Part shown: positions 55,470 to 64,000 of the stretch, piece by piece
Layout of the letters: each line of letters begins with the position of its first letter
Position numbering within the stretch: position 1 is the stretch's first letter
Source: Tachypleus tridentatus
Taxonomy: Eukaryota; Arthropoda; Merostomata; Xiphosura; Limulidae
Assembly (NCBI RefSeq): GCF_004210375.1
Contig: NW_027467782.1
Location: forward strand, 32,973,771 to 33,037,770
DNA length: 64,000 nucleotides
Direction: 5' to 3'
Program-made: the position numbers and the translations under genes
Notes under the pieces: model-generated
The model's database searches: none
Told to the model about the DNA's origin: nothing
The model's input: only the letters and a program-made list of their open reading frames with translations

Positions 55470-56642
55470 GTACAGAGGCAGTAAGCTTTACTGAGGTGTG
55501 TACAAAGTACAAATAGTGATCTACCTCACGGATAAACCACTTATCCAGACCTTATACCCGTGTTCAAAGACAGAAGCATCTCTTGCTTCTGTTGAAATAT
55601 AAATGGACAGAAAATAAAAGCAACATGTTTGCATCAAATTTTTATGAAAAATGGTACAGTAGGAACAGAAATCATTGAAATGTTAAGAACTGCTTTTAAT
55701 TATGATTGCTTAAGTAAAACTGTTGTTTATCAGTGGATAAAACACTTCCAAGATGTCCAGAAATCAGTCAAAGATGACGACCATTCTGGGCAATCACCGA
55801 CATCATCCACTGATGAAATGGTTGCTAAGATGAAAGAAAATAGTCAAAGTCATCAAAGATTAACTATTCATGAAATTGCTGACAAACTGAACATTTCCTT
55901 TGCATTATGTCATGTGATTTTAGCTGAAAAACTCTGCATGTGTCAAGTGTCTGCAAAATTTTTTCCAAGGCTGTTGATGGATGACCAAAAGTTTCACCAT
56001 CAACAAGTGTGTGAGGATTTGAAAAGAAGGCTAGAAATTGATCCAAATTTCATCAACATCATTATTACTGGTGATTGAGTCATGGGTACACAGTTATGAC
56101 CCTGAAACGAAATTTCAGTCACCCCAGTGGAAATCTCCATCATCACCACTTCCAAAAAAAACATGACAGTCTTGATCAAATGTAAAGACAATGTTGATCG
56201 TGTTTTTTGATGTTCAAGGTATTGTTCATCATGAATGCGTGCCTAATGGCCAGACAGTTAACCAAGCATTTTATAAAAAGGTCCTAATTTGCTTGAGGGA
56301 AGAAATTAGAAGAAACTGCTGCGAGCTGTGGAAAATGATTATTGGTTTCTCTGTCACGACAATGCACCTTCACATAGTGCTGTATCTGTTCAAGAACGTT
56401 TGGCAGAAAGAAACATTCCTGTGATACCACACCCCCTGTAATCTCCCAATCTTGCCACATGTGATTTTGTTCTGTTCCCAAAAATCAAAATTAAGTTGAA
56501 AGGAAGGTGATTTGATGACATTCCAACCATCCACAATTGTGTGAAAGCAGAACTTAGTCACACAAAAGTTGAAGGCTTTCGAAAATGGCAGGAACATCAG
56601 GACAAGTGTGTATTAGCTGGAGGATATAATATATTACTGATG
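55470..56642 (+). pseudogene. mariner transposase relic, cut by the assembly gap
   Basis: A 149-codon open frame (55629-56078) has the paired helix-turn-helix part: KNGTVGTEIIEMLRTAFNYD, LSKTVVYQWIKHFQD, DDHSGQSPTSSTDEMV, RLTIHEIADKLNIS, then IIITGD, the first catalytic Asp. After a stop, a second frame (56191) gives FFDVQGIVHHECVPNGQTVN and FYKKVL. After a shift come WFLCHDNAPSHSAVSVQERL (second Asp) and NLATCDFVLFPKIKIKLKGR (third Asp), 34 residues apart, so DD34D spacing is preserved. The tail FRKWQEHQDKCVLAGG precedes the gap. Dead through at least one stop and two frame changes. Terminal repeats not identified. Confidence 0.88.
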
Positions 56643-57142
56643 NNNNNNNNNNNNNNNNNNNNNNNNNNNNNNNNNNNNNNNNNNNNNNNNNNNNNNNNNN
56701 NNNNNNNNNNNNNNNNNNNNNNNNNNNNNNNNNNNNNNNNNNNNNNNNNNNNNNNNNNNNNNNNNNNNNNNNNNNNNNNNNNNNNNNNNNNNNNNNNNNN
56801 NNNNNNNNNNNNNNNNNNNNNNNNNNNNNNNNNNNNNNNNNNNNNNNNNNNNNNNNNNNNNNNNNNNNNNNNNNNNNNNNNNNNNNNNNNNNNNNNNNNN
56901 NNNNNNNNNNNNNNNNNNNNNNNNNNNNNNNNNNNNNNNNNNNNNNNNNNNNNNNNNNNNNNNNNNNNNNNNNNNNNNNNNNNNNNNNNNNNNNNNNNNN
57001 NNNNNNNNNNNNNNNNNNNNNNNNNNNNNNNNNNNNNNNNNNNNNNNNNNNNNNNNNNNNNNNNNNNNNNNNNNNNNNNNNNNNNNNNNNNNNNNNNNNN
57101 NNNNNNNNNNNNNNNNNNNNNNNNNNNNNNNNNNNNNNNNNN
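56643..57142. other. Assembly gap, exactly 500 N
   Basis: A run of exactly 500 undetermined bases, a length that Hi-C scaffolders insert by default. True distance and even adjacency of the flanks are unknown. The mariner relic runs into it from the left and the inverted-duplication arm starts at its right edge. Confidence 0.98.
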
Positions 57143-57319
57143 AGTTTCTTTGGTACTACATTGTCAATCAAAGACTATAGCTTTAAGAACTAATATTTTA
57201 TTCTTAATCTGCTAAATGTATTATTTCTATTGTTAATATTCTTAAGGTTACGTTTTAGGACTTAATTGACACCTAATGAAATACAATTTAGATTTTAGAA
57301 AGGTGCTCATACTGATGTC

Positions 57320-57450
57320 CAAGCCTCAAATGGTACAGCGGTTTGTTTGCAGGCTCACACCACTAAAACCAGGGTTTCGAAGCCCATGGTAGGCAGAGCA
57401 CAGATAGCCATTGTGCAGCTTTGTGCTTAATTCTGAACAAACAAACAAAC
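57320..57450 (+). mobile_element. SINE family B copy (right arm)
   Basis: Counterpart of 25571-25706: CCAAGCCTCAAATGGTACAG head, GGGTTTCGAAGCCC, AGCTTTGTGCTTAATTC and an AAAC tail. Confidence 0.88.
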
Positions 57451-57735
57451 TGATATCAACAATTTTCACTCGGAATTTGAAAAGTTTATTACAAAACTAT
57501 ACTGCTTTGAAAATGTAAGTCTTTCTATTCAGAAATTTTGAGTAACTTACAAGTTATTGTATCACAAAACAATATGAACTCAAATAATAAATGAGCCATT
57601 TATCCCAATCTCATATACACTTTGAAGTACTTTAATTTATAGTTTGTAATTGCAATAATAAACTCACAACTACCGCTACTACCAGCTTTGATCAACATCC
57701 GGCGTTAGAATTTTAGCTTTACACATTTAGTGGGC

Positions 57736-58013
57736 ATTTGTTTGTTTGTTTGAATTTAGCACAAAGCTACTCGAGGGGCTATCTGTGCTAGCCGTCCCTA
57801 ATTTAGCAGTGTAAGACTAGAGGGAAGGCAGCTAGTCATCACCACCCACCGCCAACTCTTGGGCTACTCTTTACCAACGAATAGTGGGATTGACGTAACA
57901 TTATACACCCCACGGCTGGGAGGCGAGCATGTTTAGCGCTGACGGCCTTGACGAACCAGCGACCCTCGGATTACGAGTCCACCGCCTTCACAGCTAGGCC
58001 ATGCCGGACCTTC
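57736..58013 (-). mobile_element. SINE family A copy (right arm)
   Basis: Counterpart of 25010-25284 in reverse, tail TTTGTTTGTTTG at 57738. Several single-base gains and losses in the head (about 57930-58010) not seen in the left arm. Confidence 0.9.
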
Positions 58014-61000
58014 GTGGGCATGGCGCCAGTTTTAGTACTAATGCAATATTAAACATTACAGAATACAATCACATTAATTACTTACCTTAGGATCTGGAGA
58101 CAACTATTGTGATATCATCCAAGTCCTATTTGTCACCTTTTAACCTCATAATACTGCTAGAATTACAAAATATTCTATTCTACTAACAATGACAAGAATA
58201 TAAGCATACGTAAGCTTTTTAATATTCTTAATATGACGAGAATTTTCTTGCAGATTCGCTTGGCACTTTTGGAATTGTAGGGTAAATTCGATAACACATG
58301 TAGCTTACTACGGGTCACTGACAATTTGCAAGCAAAATATTGCATTCAATACGTTGGGGTTAAAGATATGATGCAGTAAAATGTTTATAGATTTATTTAT
58401 GTGAAGTGATCACCCCAAGGAAAAATCAAACGAATCAGAAAAGAAAATTTACAAGAAGAAAAAAGTGAAACATATTTAAATTTTATTGTCGTGTACAAGG
58501 ACATTGTAAATATTAACCAGTGCAATATTTGTACTTGTAAAAATGTACTGTAACTTGAATTTATCGTAGCTGCTAAGCCTAATGCTGGTCTGTGAGGGTT
58601 AATACGAAAACGAGTTAGTTAACCACATAATTAATAATTGTTCATTCTCATTACAAGTAGTGTCTGCCGAATTATGTAAGTAGATTTGGACAACATTTTA
58701 AAATGAAATTATTAGTATATAACTTATAAGTTGGGACTACATAAATTGTAAATTTACAATTTTTAGACTTTAAAGGCAATGGTGAAAAACGTGCTTTGAA
58801 TTGTGGCTCTATTGTAATCAGAAAAAGGTATTTCTAGTGGTTGAGTGAGTCCTACAGGTTATTATGGTTTTATTCTTACTGTCACTTGTACACGTGAAGC
58901 AACTAGTAAAGCTTCAAGAGCACTTAACAGGGCAAGTACTTCTCTTTATAACTTAATTGTATTAATGACTCTTTATGTGCAAGTTTTAAACTATGAAAAA
59001 CTAGTTTTTATAATATTAAATAGTTTTTCATTAAATCAAATTCAGATACAAGACCAAAAACAGCATGGGTAGATAATTGCACTTTGCAGTCACTTCGGAT
59101 CTTTAGTTAATTGGTTGATACCTTTACCAAAACCTGATTGGCCAAAATACAGATAACTGTTGCACACTTTGTGAAAATTTGATCTACAGCTGGCCACAAA
59201 ACAGATGTCAACATGCTACAACATTCAGTGATTAAGTGTGCTGATCCTGTATTGATAAAGTAACATTGATACAGGAAAAGAAGAAAGTGACTTGTAAGTT
59301 CAAAGTGACAGTGTAGATGTAATGGTTCAGACTTAGAGGTCAAAATTGCATAAAAAACAGGTGTGAAAGAACTGCAAGGTAATTTAAAAGTATGAAGAAA
59401 GAAAATAAAGGACTGATTCATCTATTCCACTGGAGAGTGATGAAGATGAAATGTCTAGCAGAACTTCTGAGGATCCCATGGAGTTTGTGACACTGAATGA
59501 ATGATGCAGATAATCCAAAAATTGAAGTGTAAAAGCAAGACGTTGTGGTATTTCAACATGGCACAGGAGCAATGCCGATTCAATTTGGTATTGAATGCAC
59601 AACAACATTAAACTTTCCAAATCAAGAAGCTCGATGAAAAGCATCAAGTTTCAGTGCTCTTGAAAGAACAGTTGATTGCTTGCATTCTGCATGGCAGGAT
59701 TAAGGATTTTTAGTACTACATTACTTCCAGGAGATCCAGATGATCTTATGAACATGACTGGAAATACAATTAAATCTGATGATACAAAACTATTCTCATA
59801 TGCCAATAATGTGCAACAAGTTTTGCCAGAAAAGTTATATTTGCACTGATATTCTAGTCAATGATGTTTAAAGAAATGAAAGATAGATTGAAGAACAAAC
59901 TTTTGAAATAGCTAGATGAGAATTATCCCACTGATGTGAAGGTCATGGCCTTTGTACCTACTCTGAAAACAAAAAGCAAGAATGAGAACAAATAGTTAAT
60001 AACATAACATACACATCTTCCAAGTTTACTACTGTGTACTATGGGAGTCAAAAACTTTCAATAGCATTACTAAATCTGCATATTTTTTTCATAAAACTTT
60101 GTAGGAGATTTTTGTTCAACCAGAAAACTCTAAAAGTGAGTTTTAGCTCATTCTAGAATGATTTTATTTATTAAGGATAGCCATTCAGCACAAATCCTGG
60201 GTGTCTGGCCTGTGGAAGCAGTGTTAAAATTTGCAAACAGTCTAAAAAAAGTTGATTTATTTATATCAACCATTTGTAATTTTAATGTATATGAACAGAA
60301 ACTAAAATAAATTGTTATCTGTGTTGATGGAGGCACTATTTTTCTCTCACTTTGACTATCTGAATTAGATTTACATTGCTTAGCTTTAGGCCAGACCATA
60401 AAATAACTTGTTGCAAAATTCATGGTTAAATTTCAAAATTTCTTAATCAGAATGAGAATTGATACATGAGTTAGTTTCATGCAAAGTAATCAATTAATTT
60501 TATGAAAATAATCAACTTGTGTGTCCAATTATTACCATCTTCAATATTCAGTAATCAAAATTAATCTTTTTTAGAGGCAGTTCACGTCTTGCACAGAAAG
60601 CTGTCTTTATGTCTGCCTTAGAAATTTCCATGCTACTTGTGAAGTTCTGCTGATTGTGTGAGTAACTAATTTCCTCACACAGGTTGTGTAGTAATGATGG
60701 ATTACAGTCATGTTGACTAATTGTTTTTTCAATTACATTGTGATGCTTCTTGTTTGGTGATATTGTTTTGTCTGGTGCACATGAGATGGTGTGTCAGGTA
60801 AAGATGAGACTGTTTCTTGTTTCTGTTTTTTATAGTATTCTTTGGCTAGTGTATCAAATCTGATTTTGAAATAACCAAATACTTTGTTGAGGTCAGAAAA
60901 TGACTGATTTGGGGTATATTCAGTGGTGATGCACACCAACACACACACATCCTAAATAGATCAGATGAATTTAAGTTGGGTCTGATAAAGGCAAATTCTG

Positions 61001-61545
61001 GGTGTTATTTACTTCATTTTACTGCTTTAATATCATGCTGAAAAGGTGTGGTCAGTTCTTATAAACTTATGAGAAGACAGTGCATTAGCATTCAAAATAT
61101 TAGTCAAACAAGGTATCCAAGGCTACCTTAACTTTTACCAGTGTTTGAAACTGCAGAATTTTCTGTTGACCTTTTAACATGTCTTTAACACTTTGTAATT
61201 TCATAATTATCATCAACATTGTCTGTAGAAAAGTATGAAGAAAAACAGTATGAAAGGCTGTGTAAAATAATACTTCCATATAGTTATCTTATAAGTACCA
61301 CATTAATGTCAAATTCATAAAGTGTAATTTTCATCTTAACAGCTGTCACATTTTCTTTATTTTTAATGAACATTTATTACATAATATGTTTTGAATATTT
61401 TAAAACTCTAATTATCTTTGTAATGCATAATTTGTTTACTTAATCAGTGAAATAGTATGCCATGTTTATTAAAGTTATTGATACAAAGGTTCAAACAAAT
61501 TGTTGGTAATATAAGAGTAATCACCCTCTACTCACATTACCTTAG
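58014..61545 (+). other. Region 5' of the right-arm ZC3H15 exons
   Basis: Mirror of 21470-24990, with the same decayed frames and no named gene. A stretch at 58857-58935 (GFILTVT-like) recalls the FI-VT residues of the ZC3H15 exon that should lie here, but two residues in common is not enough to claim it. Confidence 0.25.
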
Positions 61546-61632
61546 GTAGATCAACAAGTAGGAAGAAAAAGAAGGAAATTGAGGACCTGAACTTGACATT
61601 AAAATCTGTAACAACACAGAAAGATGAGAAAG
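61546..61632 (+). pseudogene. ZC3H15: ZC3H15 exon upstream of the zinc finger (right arm)
   Basis: 87 bp, acceptor ACCTTAG, donor G|GTAAAATAC; identical in content to 21383-21469 (RSTSRKKKKEIEDLNLTLKS). The frame is open and in phase with 63799. Confidence 0.8.
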
Positions 61633-63798
61633 GTAAAATACTACTCTTTATATTAAGAAATAGGTTTTTTTCTGTCACCTTTCCTTGCTTGTGGAGAATG
61701 AAGTTAATGTTAGATAACACTGCACAACAAAGTTTTTGCTTCTTGAACACTGTTGGGTGTTCCTTATAGATGTTTGGCTGCTGATCATGAAAATCACGTC
61801 CACATTTGCCCATTACGTATAATTTCATTGAAATCTTCAGTTTTGCTACAATGGGAAAACAATATCAGGGCAACTGGAATTTGTCAATGCTTGCTGACTA
61901 CTCTTGAACACTGGAACGTGATGCACTGGACATTGAATACAAACAAAAAATCAGGAGCAAAACACTTTTAATTATGTTGAACTTAATAGTGTATTACAAA
62001 CATAAACACAATTAAATAAGTTATTGCCAGTAAACAGTTAACTGACTATTTCTCAAAGTTTCTACTGATGAAGCAAAACCAAAACTATATTTGTGCATTC
62101 CCACCAGATACCTGCCACAATCAGCAAAACCTTTTCAGGAAGCAAAAAATTTCAAAAAAATTGTTGTGCAGTATAATTTTTGTATGGAGTGTAAAGGTTT
62201 ATTATTTTAATTTTACCTAATACAAATGCTAGATTAGACTAGCTTTCTCATAAGTTATTTCTATGTAATTCAATAGAGAGTGTGAGCAGGAAATTCTGAA
62301 ATTTGTATATTCCCATTGTTGTATCACTTTCCAGTAACATAACAAGTATGTGATATGTATCTTAGGACAACTGGTGATACCAAAACAAAATTGAGAACAA
62401 TGTTTTGACCTTCTTAGGTCATCTCCAGATTAACAAAGAAGGAGTTTGCAACAGTTGTCCTGAAATACATTTTTACTTCAAGTTGGTTTCTCGTCATCAT
62501 GAAATATGTGATATATTGTTAATCACTTAACCTCTCCCTACATGTTGATATGGCATGTTTTTGTAAACATATAAATACAAAGATTTTTCTTTTTTTTTCT
62601 AGTGTTGCTTTTGCTTGTTTTGAAGTGGTGTAAAATGAGCAGGAGAATATGTCAATGTGAGGTTTAATAGTACTAAAAACATAGGATTTTATAGTTAACT
62701 GAAGACTTTTAAAATTACTACATAAAATGTTATTAATACAGATTATCTTTGGATACATCAATGATCTGGCTGTCTAAGTTGGTGATAAAGGATTTTAAGA
62801 TATTATTTTTTAGAAATAGCAAATAACATAAGTTGAATCTTTCAAACTGAGTTATTCAAGAAAAGTTAAAATACTTTCCAGAATTATTATGGTTTTATAC
62901 CTTATGTATTATATAGAAACTGAAATACATCATGATGTATTCTACCATATTAATATTGCTCTTGACATGTAGTCTTAAATGTGTTTAAAGATGGAACCTC
63001 TTTGCTTTCTACTTTTAGAGATACATTTCCCTGACATAAGTGAGGATTTTTTAGCATTAGTCATATATAAAGAATTTCTAAAGTGTGGAACATCAGGTTT
63101 ACAATTTCACCCATTTAAAGTTCTAAATATTTATTTTTCATTATTTTTTTAAGGTCTGGCACTAAAATTGTACTAATGTATAACTTGTAATTATAAATAT
63201 TTATTCTTTATCAGTGAGAGTTAAATATTTTCTTTCGAGATTGGTTGGAAAGAAATACAGTTTTATTCCATATGAGTTCTGTAGTTATAACACTTAGCAG
63301 AGACATAAATCAGGTAGATAATTGTGACTAACCAACAATAATTGGCTTTATAAGTACAATGACATTATTTACGTAGCTAAAACTCATTCAAAACAAAAGC
63401 ATAAGCTATTATATTACTGTAACTTTAATGAATGTTATTTTTATACATCTTAAAATGCATGTTGGTACATTTTTTATCTGTTTTATAACTTTAAAAATTA
63501 AAACAACTTATGTAACAAGTGTGTGGTACAAGTATTGTGTACATATTAACTAAAAGCATGAATTATTATACTGTACATAACTATCTTTAATATTAAATGA
63601 GTTTTCATAATTTTTGTGTGTTTTTCAATAGTTAGGTCACTGATATTCTTAGGGTGAATCAAAACAAGTGATAAAAGTCTGTTTAATGTAAATCACATAC
63701 CACAGCATTGAAGTGTTTTATCTTGTTACTCTCAACAAGGCTACAGTTCAGTTATATTCATCTCTTGCAGAAAGGTGATATAACTATTTTAATTTCAG
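61633..63798 (+). other. Intron of the right-arm ZC3H15 relic
   Basis: 2.17 kb, GT-AG borders, mirror of 19211-21382, including the hammerhead-like motif (minus strand, about 62350-62447). Confidence 0.6.
62350..62447 (-). ncRNA. Hammerhead-like junction (right-arm copy)
   Basis: Reverse complement of 20556-20653, with the same two core changes. The outer helix AGGACAACTG/CAGTTGTCCT is intact except possibly at its edges. Confidence 0.45.
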
Positions 63799-63934
63799 GA
63801 ACTGATCCTAAATCTGTACTGTATGTTTTATAAGTAAGGACAGTGTAAGAAAGGTGACAAATGCAAGTTTTCCCACGATGATGTTGAAAATAAGAGTGAA
63901 AAGAAGAGTATTTATGTAGACTTGAGAGATGAAG
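63799..63934 (+). pseudogene. ZC3H15: ZC3H15 CCCH zinc-finger exon, frameshifted (right arm)
   Basis: 136 bp after AATTTCAG and before GGTAATG. It carries the same Cys-to-Tyr and Gln-to-stop changes as 19073-19210, and in addition a T run of four instead of six (63826-63829) that shifts the frame. The 2-base difference fits an allelic or sequencing-type homopolymer change. Downstream [15 protein letters not shown] and RDE residues are unchanged. Confidence 0.85.
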
Positions 63935-64000
63935 GTAATGTAGTTTATTTTTTATCTATGTATCTATTATCTACTAAAAAATGTAAAGTATAAAGGTTTT

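Larger units (their letters stand above)
57143..64000 (-). repeat. Right arm of 6.9-kb inverted duplication
   Basis: Reverse complement of 19007-25879. It starts at the first base after the gap and runs off the window. Differences cluster in homopolymers and in the SINE, for example 57920-58010 against 25015-25100. Confidence 0.97.

Noticed and set aside
56541-57215. 224- and 205-codon frames across the gap
   Set aside because: They consist almost wholly of undetermined bases between unrelated flanks.
58857-58935. Missing ZC3H15 exon (GFILTVT resembling KFI-VT)
   Set aside because: Only four residues agree, the Lys-rich context is absent and no convincing acceptor is present.
1-64000. Prokaryotic-style operon, defence system, or viral genome
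   Set aside because: No dense coding, no ribosome-binding sites and no operon-like gene arrangement; introns, SINEs and LINEs are animal-type.

Overview
The window is AT-rich, intron-dominated nuclear DNA from an animal. It contains no bacterial or viral genome and no complete host gene. Two tRNA-derived SINE families, I recognise as horseshoe-crab-like (Xiphosura: Limulus/Tachypleus/Carcinoscorpius), occur in at least 17 copies, alongside relics of hAT, Tc1/mariner, Ty3/gypsy, DIRS-like and I-type LINE elements. The species call is inference; a chelicerate is very likely. A run of exactly 500 N (56643-57142) looks like a fixed-size scaffolding gap.

Layout. 1-7.2 kb: unassigned DNA, an hAT/ZBED relic (minus), a cluster of SINEs, and a 52-bp minisatellite (5.95-6.9 kb). 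7.2-19 kb: mostly plain intronic-type DNA with one orphan exon-like frame (8010-8089), a deleted Tc1 copy, a hammerhead-like motif, a diverged inverted copy of the 25-27 kb region (11.9-13.0 kb), and a gypsy RT relic split by a 617-bp TIR transposon and enclosed by a 210-bp inverted repeat (13.0-15.3 kb). 19.0-25.9 kb: left arm of a nearly identical 6.9-kb inverted duplication whose other arm is 57.1-64.0 kb. Both arms carry two exons of a ZC3H15 (DRG-family regulatory protein) relic with an in-frame stop and a lost zinc-ligand cysteine. 25.9-28.8 kb: SINE-rich. 28.8-42.2 kb: five exons, minus strand, homologous to the FAT-domain part of the checkpoint kinase ATR, four open and one broken, with introns filled by a DIRS-like relic (33-37 kb) and a 445-bp interspersed repeat in opposite orientations. 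42.7-48.1 kb: a nearly full-length but dead I-type LINE (minus). 48.1-49.1 kb: a 61-bp minisatellite. 50.0-54.7 kb: a decayed LTR retrotransposon with Gmr1-like order (gag, integrase, then reverse transcriptase). 55.5-56.6 kb: a mariner relic ending at the gap. 57.1-64 kb: right arm.

The genes do not form a working pathway. The window is a decaying duplicated locus: ATR and ZC3H15 fragments retain introns, so they derive from genomic duplication rather than retrocopying, which fits the whole-genome duplications proposed for horseshoe crabs. The most checkable points are whether the 6.9-kb inverted duplication is real or an unpurged second haplotype placed beyond the gap, whether the ATR copy is a dead ohnolog, the hammerhead-like three-way junction at 20.55-20.65 kb, and the integrase-before-RT gypsy element. 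I saw no convincing new multi-gene system.
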